A stretch of DNA of 64,000 nucleotides, taken from positions 1-64,000 of the forward strand of contig RBKR01000003.1 in assembly GCA_004835665.1 (NCBI GenBank). The letters are read 5' to 3'. The DNA comes from Phoma sp. XZ068 (Eukaryota; Ascomycota; Dothideomycetes; Pleosporales; Didymellaceae). Both the position numbers and the translations under genes were made by a program. The notes beneath the pieces were generated by a model. It ran no database searches. It was given only the letters and a program-made list of their open reading frames with translations, and was not told the DNA's origin. Positions 8,893 to 18,653 of this stretch are shown piece after piece; positions within the stretch are counted from its first letter, which is position 1; each line of letters opens with the position of its first letter.

Positions 8893-10686
8893 ATGTCACC
8901 ATCTAATCTACCCTGGATCTCCGCGTTGGAAGATGCCGCCGAGCAATTCGATGGCGGGCCCCGGAGCTTCCCGCTAGCCAGCGAGTCGAGCTTTGCCCAC
9001 AGGCTCGCATACGACCCGCCGAACCTGGACTACCGAAAGCTGTTTTGGAACAAGGCCACTGTCTCGGACTCGCAGCGTGATGCTCTATTGCGCCCGCACA
9101 GCGCAGGCTGGCTGATTCCGGCCGAGACGAGTGTCTGCAAGCCTGTCTTTGTCGCCCACTCCGCGCTGTCGGCGATATGGCTGTTGAAGGAGACGCTCGA
9201 CGAGGACGCGCTGCCTGCTGATGCTTGGGCCCGGCTGGTCTCTGCAGCGCAGGATCTTGCCAGCAGCCCGAGCGACGGCTTCCAGAAGGAACCCCCTTCA
9301 GCGCAGCGGCCCCGCGATTCCCCACCACCGTCGACAAAGCGTGCTGCTGCATCCAGCTCAGCGCGGCCGTTGAAGCGCCTCCGACAAGCCACCGAGCCTC
9401 CCAGCCCTGCGACGCCGCTGGAAGCAGAGGACGAAGCGGAGGAACCTGAGCAGCTTGCGCCGCCCTGCGAACCCGAGGCGGCCGAGGACCCCAAAGAGCC
9501 CGTCCATGGACAGGTTGGACAGGAGGAACCCGCCCAGATCACAAGCGTCTCTAACAAAAACCGCCGTGCTGAGCGGGAGCGCGCCAGGAAGCTGGAGCTC
9601 ATACGAGCGCAGAAGAAACAGGACCTTGGGTTGGTACCGCCGCCCGACTCAGCGTCTCGCAGGGAACACGGTGCCTATGCCTCCATCTCGCGGCAGGATG
9701 AGCCGTTCATCTCTTGGATCCTCAAGCAGCCGGTCGATGATGGCGACAACCTGTACAGCAGTGCCCCAGCGCCTTACCTGACAGCTTCTGGCATGCTCGA
9801 CAAGGCCCGCTCCATCGGCAATAATACCTCCCAGGCCTCTGCGGCTGCCTTTCTGCGGAGCTGGCGCACACAAGGTTCACCCTTTGCGCAGGAGTCCGTG
9901 GAGGATCGCCCGCCCGCTTCCTCGCGCACCCGCTGGTCGCTGTCGCAGAAGAGCAGTGCCTCGACGGTGCCGAAGAGCGCGCTCGCCTCCGCCTGGAGCC
10001 TGTGCGATCGCTACGAGCAGGAGCTGGATATCATCCATATCAAGTACCGCTGGGCCATGGCTTTCCTCGGCAAGGCGTACACCGAGAGGATGGACCAGAT
10101 CAAGGAGCAAGACGTCGCCCGCAGCAGGGATGCCAAGAACCGAGGCGGCAGGGGCAAAGTCAGCTCCGAGGCCATGGACGCCCTGCTGCTGTCCGTCACC
10201 GCTACGTCGGGGCGTCAGCAGCGTCAGCGATTCAAGAAGCGGCTGCACCAAGCGCTCCGCTGGTACGAAGCAGCCAAGCAGCTTGGCTGGGGTATGCTCT
10301 GCCTGATGCCGCACGACATCATCTCCAACTCGTGGGTCGAGAACGATCTCCGCATCCCCTTCTGGCACATCTGGCTCACGTTGGTTGCGAAGGCGAATCC
10401 GGTGGCCCACAAAGCAAGCATGGCCTTGGACGCCTGGCTAGGCTCAGAAGGCATCTCTGGCGGATCCATCAGCGAGAAGGCAACGCTGTCGATCGAGGCA
10501 AACACGCCGACATCAGCGACGCAAGTGGAGGAGATTGAAGACAGCGAGCTGGAAGACGGCGAAGATGGTGACAACCACAGCGTCAAGCCTGCGCCCTCCC
10601 AAAGGACTACAAACAGCCCTGCGGCCGCCCGTGCAATGCGCCAGCTTACCTTGATCGAGCTCTGTAAGCCTTTTGCAGGCACATAG
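8893..10686 (+). CDS. Hypothetical protein paired with telomere-linked helicase
   Basis: A single uninterrupted ORF of 597 aa from ATG at 8893. I do not recognise a family. The N-terminal 110 residues look globular. Residues about 130-260 are low-complexity: Ser/Pro-rich, then acidic (EAEDEAEEPEQ), then basic (NRRAERERARKLE), suggesting a flexible linker and a possible nuclear localisation signal. Residues about 350-540 are helical and aromatic-rich, with many Trp and Arg (RFKKRLHQALRWYE, PFWHIWLTLV). An acidic tail (DSELEDGEDGD) follows. Length, lack of introns and GC content match the helicase next to it and differ from the intron-bearing genes beyond 14 kb. It may be a helicase partner or a second component of a mobile chromosome-end unit; this is inference from position only. 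Confidence 0.8.
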   Translation: MSPSNLPWISALEDAAEQFDGGPRSFPLASESSFAHRLAYDPPNLDYRKLFWNKATVSDSQRDALLRPHSAGWLIPAETSVCKPVFVAHSALSAIWLLKETLDEDALPADAWARLVSAAQDLASSPSDGFQKEPPSAQRPRDSPPPSTKRAAASSSARPLKRLRQATEPPSPATPLEAEDEAEEPEQLAPPCEPEAAEDPKEPVHGQVGQEEPAQITSVSNKNRRAERERARKLELIRAQKKQDLGLVPPPDSASRREHGAYASISRQDEPFISWILKQPVDDGDNLYSSAPAPYLTASGMLDKARSIGNNTSQASAAAFLRSWRTQGSPFAQESVEDRPPASSRTRWSLSQKSSASTVPKSALASAWSLCDRYEQELDIIHIKYRWAMAFLGKAYTERMDQIKEQDVARSRDAKNRGGRGKVSSEAMDALLLSVTATSGRQQRQRFKKRLHQALRWYEAAKQLGWGMLCLMPHDIISNSWVENDLRIPFWHIWLTLVAKANPVAHKASMALDAWLGSEGISGGSISEKATLSIEANTPTSATQVEEIEDSELEDGEDGDNHSVKPAPSQRTTNSPAAARAMRQLTLIELCKPFAGT

Positions 10687-11172
10687 TGTGCTGTAATCAA
10701 TTGCTCTGTGCTGTGCATTTAGTGTGTTACTTTCTTGCGTTGGTGTTTACAGTGTTGATGTTCTGCTGTGTTGATGCAGTTGTTGTCCGCGCGCTAGCGC
10801 AACCCTAACCACAACATTAAACCCTACCCCCATGATTTACAAAGCCGATTTCGCTACAACTTGCACAGGTAATGCGGGTTATTGTCGCAAAACATATGTC
10901 CAAGTTTGAAGCAGATCCAATCTGTTGTTGCAGAACGACCGTAGTTGGGAGAAAAACCAACCGTACCCATGATAAGATATCCGCGGCAAATCTGTAGCCC
11001 TGGTCCCTAACAAATCCGTACCCCTAAATCAACCATTGGAATGGTTGGCCTACCCATCTGGGTTAGAAAGAGTAGTACTTTTAAAGATAATATTTTATTT
11101 ATTAGAGAAGATATAAGTTGCTAAGCTAGTTATAAGTAGGTTAAGAGTTTATAGATTCTAGCACGGTCCTCT
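10687..11172. other. Spacer with decayed telomere remnants
   Basis: The segment changes from GC-rich to AT-rich. Near 10800 it carries AACCCTAACCACAAC and AAACCCTACCCCC, which look like decayed telomere repeats just past the 3' end of the 597-aa gene. No gene is seen. Confidence 0.6.
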
Positions 11173-11424
11173 TTGCCCCTAGGGGCAAGCAGTACCTAAA
11201 CTTGTTAGCTCTAGCTAGCTGTTCTTTGCCCCTAGGGGCAAGCCGCAGGCAATACCTAGACTTGTTAGTATAGCTGTTCTTTGCCCCTAGGGGTAGCTCC
11301 TATTTTTGCCCCTAGGGGCAGCTTCTGTCCTTTGCCCCTGGGGGCAGCTTCTGTCCTTTGCCCCTGGGGGCAGCTTCTGTCCTTTGCCCCTGGGGGCAAC
11401 CACCATTTTCGCCCCTGGGGGCAA
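11173..11424. repeat. Array of eight GCCCC/GGGGC palindromes
   Basis: Eight copies start at about 11173, 11226, 11281, 11306, 11332, 11358, 11384 and 11408. The first two are perfect 16-bp palindromes, TTGCCCCTAGGGGCAA. Later copies read GCCCCTGGGGGC, and three lie in a perfect 26-bp tandem repeat with CAGCTTCTGTCC spacers. The first units sit in longer 53-bp repeats carrying TACCTARACTTGTTAG. Each palindrome could form a hairpin with a stem of up to 8 bp. Confidence 0.9.
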
Positions 11425-11439
11425 CCTAACCCTAACCCA
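11423..11439. repeat. Interstitial telomere repeat abutting the palindrome array
   Basis: AACCTAACCCTAACCCA follows the last palindrome directly. It has the same orientation as the chromosome-end telomere and may mark an old chromosome terminus or a repair joint. Confidence 0.8.
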
Positions 11440-11454
11440 TTAGTACAGTTTAGG

Positions 11455-11573
11455 GATATAGTATAATCTATCTCGTGCCCTAGAGCAAGCCAATTGTACG
11501 CTGTAGACGTGGGGATACCGAGCTGTTTAAAGAGGCGCGTCGCGGGCATGCGACTATGGTTATCCTTGTGATC
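11455..11573 (-). pseudogene. Possible N-terminal relic of a Tc1/mariner-like transposase
   Basis: A minus-strand frame encodes DHKDNHSRMPATRLFKQLG followed by IPTSTAYNWLALGHE. This has the spacing of a helix-turn-helix (LFKQLGIPTSTAYNWL) of the kind seen near the N-terminus of pogo/Tc1-type transposases. An in-frame stop lies just upstream, and downstream the frame runs into the palindrome array. No DDE domain is present. The short length makes this tentative. Confidence 0.3.
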
Positions 11574-11905
11574 CTACGCGTGATAAAACCGTGCATGCGT
11601 CAGGGAGTCACAATGTAGATTAACAGAATTAAGTAGAGTAACTTCCCGATTACGGAGACGCATTGTTTGTTAAAGAATAATAAGATTTAGTAGAGTTGTA
11701 GCTGCTTGAAGTGTCAGGGGGGTAAAACTATAGTTAAAAGACATGAGTATGTAGCATATAAAACAAAAGTCGTTTCAACATCGAATCTCTCAAGCAACCC
11801 AAAAAGAAGTTTCAGCTCTGTTATGGAGGCATTTATTAATCTAAGTAAGATTTTGCAACCTAACTAGACTAAAGAGCCTTCAATTGGCGGTTACATTGAA
11901 TGCCG
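11574..11905. other. AT-rich spacer, nothing recognised
   Basis: About 330 bp of AT-rich DNA with no convincing ORF, repeat or RNA gene. It lies between the palindrome array and the broken small-protein gene. Confidence 0.6.
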
Positions 11906-12484
11906 TTAGAATATTGCGTTATATAATGCTAGGACGGGCTTCGCTATTACGCCGGACACTCTCATGCCGAGATGCCCCTTAACATTGGCGATTTCGTTAA
12001 ACAGATAGCTGGCCCACACCTGGCAATTGTTCAAAAGCATTCTGTAGTTTCCGTGTTTGTCTATTAGTCCTTGGGCTGTCAGAATCATACATACGGTTAG
12101 CAATCGGCTACTACATAGCATGCTGAATTCTACGAACCTATTTTCTCGATTTCATCGTCTGACAATGATGTCTCCCCTTTGATGTCTGACTCGAATAGCA
12201 ATACTTGCGCCTGACGGTATAGTCCTTGCTCGGCGTTTTTCGTGGTGCGAAGCTTCACAGTCTTCCGGTCTAGCTCGACTTGGAGCTCAAAGCGGGTGAT
12301 ACTTCCTGGGTGGCCAACCTGTGTAAGTAAGTTTCCATGGCCAGCCGAGAGAGACGAGAAAAGAAAGCATTGGCTGTACATCGACTCCCATGTGATTCGC
12401 CACTTGGTGTGCAACGGGATTTGGTGTCCCGCTCAGCGAAGTAAGTGGGCAGTGCACGAGGGTGACAGGCCGTGATGTTGGCAT
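11906..12484 (-). pseudogene. Small LRAT/NlpC-P60-like fungal protein, probably frameshifted
   Basis: The 3' exon 11906-12075 encodes HGNYRMLLNNCQVWASYLF, close to the NC-containing catalytic segment of small fungal LRAT/papain-fold-like proteins. It joins in frame through a 62-nt intron (12076-12137, GTTCGT donor, GCTAAC branch, GACAG acceptor) to an exon encoding VGHPGSITRFELQVELDRK. A further intron probably precedes VGHPGS. An ATG at 12484 gives a plausible N-terminus (MPTSRPVTLVHCP), but the expected AHWRITWES segment lies in a different frame, with a break near 12404. I could not find an intron to bridge it, so the gene is probably broken. The family call is tentative. Confidence 0.45.
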
Positions 12485-12891
12485 AGTTGCTGAGCTGTCG
12501 AGATAGCAGGCAGGGAGGAAGACGTGGACACAACAAATCCAAAATGCACTATCCGGTGTCGCAAATAGGGATTTTATGTTCGACGCGCCTCTATGATTGG
12601 AAAATCGCCGCGTGACTGAATTGAAAGCGGCAGCCTTTCGCGAACTCGCGCATTGAGGGCTACGATTCGATGCCATCCTGGGCAAAGCTGAGAGTCTAGA
12701 ACGCTGTGGCGTACCGCAAGCGAACTCGAATCGAGCTTCACCACGACACGGGCGTTGAGAAAAAGCAAAGCACAAAACATATTTGGGCTCTGCGCTGAAA
12801 TCGCCCAAAGCAATTGCCGCACCCAAGGTTATATTCATAATAGCATTTCCCTCTCTGCTATAGAGTTCTATATCAAAACTTCAAAACAGAT

Positions 12892-13458
12892 ATGGATAAG
12901 TTCAACTGGCTATTCAGTACGGATCGCTTCACACTCTACAAGTCCTGGAATCACCAGTCAAGCACCGTGTACCGCTTCACGACATGGACCAACGTGACCG
13001 CCTACCTGTCCTCCTGGATCCTCCCCACTAAGATCAACATCATCTTCCTCAAGGTACAAAAACCGACCTTCTTCAGCGCCTACGACGCGCTGAAGAAGGC
13101 AGGCCTTGAGCTCGACCCCGACGCGCGGTCTGGCCTGTCCAACACGCCCGCAGGCATGCTGGGCCAGAGGATCGCTTTCTGGCAGACGACCTCGGGCGCG
13201 GACATCAAGGCTTTCTGCCGCCGCAATCTGGACCAAGTGAGCATCGCAATGGAGGAGATCGAGCACCTGCGTGTGTTCCTGATCGTCTGGGAGCCGGATA
13301 AGAACAAGGAGCCCAGTCTGGACGGGTTTAAGGAGTTTGCGACGGAGAACTTCAAGGCCCAGCTTGCGCATGCTGAGTGGGAGAAGGCGTTGAGGGCGCC
13401 GTTCAAGGCCATTGCGAAGACGGTGTTGATGGCTGGCTTGGGGAGTCCAGACACTTAA
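12892..13458 (+). CDS. Hypothetical protein, 188 aa
   Basis: Intronless ORF with ATG at 12892 after an A-rich leader (CTTCAAAACAGAT). The protein starts MDKFNWLFSTDRFTLYKSW, has no signal peptide or clear membrane span, and its second half is helical with charged residues (NLDQVSIAMEEIEHLRVF, AHAEWEKALRAPFK). I do not recognise the family. GC content and codon use look like a real gene, unlike the AT-rich flanks. It is divergent from the broken LRAT-like gene. It may be lineage-restricted. Confidence 0.55.
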   Translation: MDKFNWLFSTDRFTLYKSWNHQSSTVYRFTTWTNVTAYLSSWILPTKINIIFLKVQKPTFFSAYDALKKAGLELDPDARSGLSNTPAGMLGQRIAFWQTTSGADIKAFCRRNLDQVSIAMEEIEHLRVFLIVWEPDKNKEPSLDGFKEFATENFKAQLAHAEWEKALRAPFKAIAKTVLMAGLGSPDT

Positions 13459-13650
13459 CAGCTGAAAAGAAATACAAAATCCAACCCACCAACTACCTAT
13501 ACAAGGTCTAGCAGAAGATTGACCTGAGACAATCACATCTGCGTTGACTTATGTGATTCCAAAACTACTGGAATCACCGTGTGAAAACACCACTATGATG
13601 CCTAGTATGTTGAGATTGAGACTTGAAATGTCGTTGATGCTGCCCGTGGT

Positions 13651-14289
13651 ATGAGTACCCCGCATTCCCACTCCCATCGCTACCCCTTGGTCAACGGCAG
13701 CATCCCTGGAGGAAAACAAGACCATAATGGGTACATGGGGATGCCAGATGCAAGGTTTGGGACAGTGCAGCTAGGGCCCCTCAAAGAGGGTATCCTGCCA
13801 TTGGCCCGGAGCTTGCGCAAGGTCTACGTGGAAGGATTTGATTTTGACCTCGCGACAAAACGGGGATTTGAGATTGTATCAACGCCGGCACAGGCAGATG
13901 TAGCGTTGTTGAGGCTCAAAGCGCCGTACGATCCGCGCTTCGGAGGGTTTGAGCAGATGATCCATGCGGGATCCCTAGAATTTGCTGAACAGGAGAAGGC
14001 CAGATTGGCTACCATCACCAGCACTGTCCCCACCATCATTGACATCTATCTCGACCGCCCAGCAGTAATTACAGAGCTGGCCGCTTCAGCAGCAGCCATA
14101 CTGGCGAGCTTTGGCAGTAGCGCCGATGCTTTCTTGGATGTTGTTCTTGGCAAGGCCTGCCCGGAAGGATCTTTACCCTTTGATCTTCCGTCCTCCATGA
14201 AAGCAGTTGTTGAGTCGCGATCGGACGTGCCTTATGATACTGCCAACCCGTTGTACCGGTTCGGACATGGGCTCCGCTATGAATTATGA
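13651..14289 (+). pseudogene. C-terminal fragment of a GH3 beta-glucosidase-like protein
   Basis: The 212-aa frame matches the GH3 C-terminal alpha/beta sandwich: VYVEGFDFDLATKRGFEIV, ADVALLRLKAPYDPRFGG, DIYLDRPAVITELAASAAA, a FGSSADAFLDVVLGKACPEG segment and the end NPLYRFGHGLRYEL. Full GH3 enzymes have about 700-850 residues, with an N-terminal TIM barrel that supplies the catalytic aspartate. That part is absent here, and the preceding 190 bp shows no trace of it. The fragment starts at ATG 13651 but is most likely a truncated remnant, not a working glycosidase. Confidence 0.75.
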
Positions 14290-14867
14290 TGCGATCTCGT
14301 GATTGTACAACGCACAATCATGTCAGCTACACAATTCTTCAACTAGGTAATAGTATGTAAAGAGGAAAACCCAGGACCCGTATTTAGATAGTGGCTTTCC
14401 CATGTGGAAAGCGAATGCATGCCACTTGTTTTGACCCCCACCAAAAGTGAACGCTGATTATATATAGCTTGACTCGGCGCGAATAAATTCCCACATGACC
14501 CAGTATGGGGATCTGCACAACACCCAGCTTACCCCAATGTATAAATGAACGCAGGCTGCGGGGAAGCGTCAATTCTCAACTCACTGGGTCCGGGGGTCCG
14601 TCGGAGGTCCCGCCGGACGGTGGGTTGTCCCTCATCAAGGTGGAAAGTTGGAAAGCTGGAATGCGGGGAATACTTTCAGCGGGGAGGCTGGTGCATACGT
14701 GCATACCGTGTTTGTCTTTGGTTTATTACTGCGGCAGTATCGCATAATGCGGTTTCTTCAACCCACTTGAGTTTCTACAATCACGGCCCAGCGAGCCCGT
14801 CCTTGATTTTCCGGTCTTACTCATCACTGTACCTGTCCTTTGTTCGCTATCTCCACGCAGAGCCAGG
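14290..14867. promoter_or_regulatory. Upstream region of the CocE hydrolase gene, with clustered CGG/CCG triplets
   Basis: No gene is seen. At 14588-14626 the sequence packs TCCGGGGGTCCG, TCGGAGG and GCCGGACGG within 40 bp. CGG/CCG triplets in pairs are the usual targets of Zn2Cys6 regulators. The cluster starts about 240-280 bp before the ATG. Confidence 0.45.
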
Positions 14868-16719
14868 ATGGCTTCCAACACCGAGCAGAAGTTGCAGGCG
14901 CAGTTCCCCGACCTAAGATATGCGAAGCTCACTCCAGCGCGCGATGCCCCATTTTTCCGGTACCCCGGGTTCGCCCCTGGCAGGACCACCATCCCGCATG
15001 GCCATACTAAGGAGCCCGGCCGAAGGCCGTTTCCCAATGAAGTACTGTTCGAGCGCGATGTTGCGGTGCTTATGCGGGATGGCGTGCGACTTTACACAGA
15101 CATATTCCGCCCCGTTGACTCAGACACGAAGAAGGTCCCTGCCTTGATCCTCTGGAGTCCTTATGGCAAGACCGGTAGCGGTCCTCAGCAGTACGAGTTT
15201 ATGGGTCCTTACTGCTGTGGCGTACCGCTGGAGGCAACGTCCGGCTACGAGAAGTTTGAGGGCCTAGATCCTGCCGAGTGGACCAAAAGGGGGTATGCCA
15301 TCGTCAACATCGATGCACGCGGGGCTGGGGGCTCGGAGGGTAACACCTACTGGTTCGGTATCCAGGAGGCCGAAGATGTGTACGACACAATCGATTGGCT
15401 GTCCTCGCAGCCATGGTGCGACGGTTCAGTCGCGATGGTTGGCAACTCGTGGCTTGCCGTAGCCCAGATCAACTTTGCATCGCGCCTCAAGCATCCAGCG
15501 CTCAAGGCCCTGGCCCCCATGGAGGCTTTCAACGATATATATCGTGACGTTGCGGCCCGCGGAGGCCGGCCCCACCACCTCGGATTCATGAAAGTCATTA
15601 TGGAGGGCTTTGCAGGGCCTGGTAGTGTAGAGGACTTACGCTCGATGCTGGAGCAGCGCCCGCTGTTTGATGACTATTGGCAGAGTAAATACATCGACAC
15701 CTCCAATATTGACGTGCCGCTCTACTTGACAGCGTCCTACTCTTCTGGTCTCCACGTAGCCGGATCGTTTAATACCTTTAGAACCGCTAAGAGCCAGCAC
15801 AAGTGGCTGAGAGTACATCCTTATCAAGAGTGGTACGACCTTTACCGTCCTGACATCACCGACGAGCTGCAGAAGTTCTTTGACAGATTCTGCAAGAATA
15901 TCGATAACGGCTGGGAGCGCGACACCCCACCTGTCCGGCTCTCCCTCCTGGGCTTCGGGGGAAGTCCGGCTGGAGTTATCAAAGAGCGACCAGAACAGGA
16001 GTACCCTCTTGCGAGACAGAGACTCGTGACCTACTACCTTGATGCGTCCAGTCACTCTCTACATAGAGAAAATCCTACCAAGGTTGCGCAGGCGTCCCAT
16101 GAGTCCCACCATCTTACTGCATCAACGGTATTTAAACTCCCCGGGGATTTTAATGAAGCATATCATAGCACTAATCATAGTCTAGGACTTTACGCTTAAG
16201 TTTGATGGGTACACCGAGGTAGCTGGCTACTCTAAGGTTGTCCTGTACATGTCGTGTGCAGAGAAGGATGATATGGATGTTTGCGTCCACCTACGCAAGA
16301 TTGATGCGTCCGGGAAAGCACTCGAGCATCTTAACTATCCTTGCCCAGTTCCAACTTCTGAGGTGGCTAACACCAATGTCGCCAAGGTGCTAGGCCCGGA
16401 GGGATACCTTCGCGCTTCGCACGCCATCTCGCGGGATGACTCGCTGACGCGGGGTGACGGTCAGGAGGTTTTCTACGCACACGACCGCCGCGAGCCTGTC
16501 AAGCCCGGGACGGTGGTGCGACTCGAGATTACCCTCTGGCCTATGGGCATGGTGTTTGAGAACGGCGAGGGCCTGCTCCTACGCGTCTCGGGTCACGAGA
16601 ACATTTACCCCGAGTTTGAAGCCATTGGCCTAACTGAACCCGAAGACGAGAATGTGGGTGTACATGTTATACACACAGGCGGCTTTTACAAGTCAACTCT
16701 TAGTATCCCTATTATCTGA
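14868..16719 (+). CDS. CocE/NonD-type alpha/beta-hydrolase (X-Pro dipeptidyl-peptidase S15 family)
   Basis: CDS join(14868..16127,16186..16719), 597 aa. The intron (58 nt) has a GTATTT donor, CACTAAT branch and TCTAG acceptor, and restores the frame into DFTLKFDGYTEVAGYSK. The N-terminal alpha/beta-hydrolase domain has the substrate-loop and oxyanion segment NIDARGAGGSEG and the nucleophile elbow GNSWLA with Ser near 194. The C-terminal jelly-roll domain (X-Pro dipeptidyl-peptidase C-terminal type) starts near residue 425 and contains VLYMSCAEKDDMDV. The family cleaves esters and amides and includes cocaine esterase; substrate here is unknown. A homologue sits in cluster B (57513-59694), next to another ring-modifying oxygenase set. 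That recurrence suggests a catabolic role rather than peptide turnover. Confidence 0.88.
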
Positions 16720-17377
16720 AAGAGCTCATTTTACCATTCTACCTTTTTCTCAAGATTTATCTATCATTATAGCTATAGAACATAAAAAGCTACATAGGAC
16801 TTAACCTAACCCTTAGCAAATTTACATGCACATTCTTTACACTGTTCAACTAGTATCGTTAATGATGTACAATTTCGGTTCTTGAAAGATTTCTGAAGAC
16901 GTACAACGCATAGATAGAGGCCAGGTGGGCCAGCAAAGTACCCATTGCGGAGAGCTGCTAACGCCGTACGCAATCAACTGGTAGCCGCTCCCACCCTGCA
17001 AATTTATTAAAGGTGAGTTGGATTCGGTTTGTGAACCGGCACGTGTAAGCTGCTCAGGGTCCAGAATGTGTCCCCGCAAATATTGGGCCCCGCAACTCAA
17101 AGTCCCGCTCGATTTTGGAGAAGGAGCCCCACAATTGCTCGTCACGGCCTGGTGCTGGTAGCGTATGGATCAGCGGACATGCTACCATCAAAATACAGCC
17201 TATCGATCCAAAGTCGACCGCCTGTGAGCCGGTCCACCACCACAGATTTGCGGACCTGATTATGCGGGCCCTCAGGAGCGACTATATCAGCGTTGAGGCA
17301 CGGAGCTTGGGTACCTTTGAGAAGGCACTCAAAACGTGTACTAGAGAAAAATTTCACTGACCCGATTCCCCGGCATT
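16720..17377. other. Intergenic spacer / promoter of the extradiol dioxygenase
   Basis: About 660 bp between tandem genes. It is AT-rich after the hydrolase stop, with one TTAACCTAACCC remnant at about 16800, then more balanced toward the next gene. No coding evidence. Confidence 0.5.
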
Positions 17378-18653
17378 ATGGCTTCTAAAGCTGAATCTAT
17401 GCAGACTACAACGCCAACAAACCGCCCAAGTCTCCAAGATGTAAGCCTCCTGGACAATTGTTTTCACGCCCCCTTCGCCATGGCGTTTTCGCATTCACTT
17501 GTCGACTGCTAATTCCCAACTTTTTCTAGGTGCAACCCAACAGAGGGGCATCCATCTGCGACATCGACGCTATCGGCAGCGATCATGAGACGGTGGAAGA
17601 CTGGAGGCGGGCCAATAACATCAACGCCGCACGGCAGATCCGCCTCGTCAAGATCGCACACATGCGCTACCAGCACCCAGATCTAGACGAGATCACCACC
17701 TTCTTCCTCGACTTTGGCATGCACGTGGTCAAGTCCACGGAAGACCAGAGGTGGTTCCGGGGCTATGGCTCGGACCAGTACGTGTACTACGCGCAGCGAG
17801 GGCCAAGGCAGTTCCTCGGCGGTACGTACGAAGTGGAAAGCTACGCGGACCTGGAAAAGGCCGCCCGTCTCAAGGGCGCCGGGCCTATCCAGAGCCTTAA
17901 GGGCGCGCCTGGCGGTGGCTTTCTAGTGACTGTAATAGACCCTGAAGGTTTCCCCGTCTGCTTTATCCACGGCCAGGAGCCTGCCGAGGTTGGGCAGCTC
18001 CCAAAGAAGATCATCATAAACTACGAGCAAGAGAAGCCGCGGGTTAGGGGGTTCCAGCGGTTCGAAGAGGGCCCGGCGGCTGTTCACAAGGTATGTCGAA
18101 CGGGCTCAAATTTTCTTTTGTATTCCGGCACCATGGTGGCATTCCATCGCTGACTGACTTCCCTACAAAGCTTGGCCACTATGGTTTATGTGTGCAAAAT
18201 TTTGATGTGCAGCTAAAGTGGTACACGGAGAACTTCAACTTGGTGCCGACCGATTTCCTGTGGGTGCCTGCCGCCGACTTGCAGAGAAAGATTGTCGCCG
18301 TCTTTGCCCACATCGACCGCGGCAGCGACTACGTCGACCATCATACCTTCTTCATGTCTACCAACCCAACCTCTCACGTACATCACTGCTCGTTCGAGGT
18401 CCACGACTTTGACACTCAGCAACTGGGCCATCAGTGGCTTGCTGCGAAGGGTTACGAGAGCGTGTGGGGCATCGGGCGTCATATCTTGGGTAGTCAAATA
18501 TTTGACTACTGGTGGGACACGACGAGCAACATGGTTGAGCATTATGCAGACGGCGACGTGATTAATTCGGAGACGCCCATTGGCTACAGGCCTGCTGGAG
18601 ACGAGAGCCTTGCTGTGTGGGGACCAGAAGTACCCCAGACTTTCTTGGATTGA
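17378..18653 (+). CDS. Type I extradiol ring-cleavage dioxygenase (VOC superfamily)
   Basis: CDS join(17378..17440,17530..18090,18171..18653), 368 aa; introns of 89 and 80 nt have GTAAGC/GTATGT donors and CTAG/AAAG acceptors. Two vicinal-oxygen-chelate modules are visible: residues about 40-180 (KIAHMRYQHPDLDEITTFF) and about 205-350 (LGHYGLCVQNFD, HHCSFEVHDFD, GRHILGSQIFDYWWD, MVEHYADGD). The usual Fe(II) ligands, two His and one Glu, map to about His211, His280 and Glu331, so the site looks intact. Relatives are 2,3-dihydroxybiphenyl and catechol 2,3-dioxygenases, which open catechols next to the diol with O2. The neighbouring phenol-hydroxylase-type flavoprotein could supply the catechol and the FAH-family protein could process the ring-opened product. 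Confidence 0.92.

Noticed and set aside
11265..11454. C-terminal part of the minus-strand frame through the palindrome array
   Set aside because: The GRKWWLPPG and KGQKLPLGAK pieces come from the GCCCC repeats themselves; only the HTH-like part upstream of 11455 could be a relic.
16249..16719. Separate small gene downstream of the cluster A CocE hydrolase
   Set aside because: It is the second exon of the same gene: the 58-nt intron at 16128-16185 restores the frame and gives the standard C-terminal domain.
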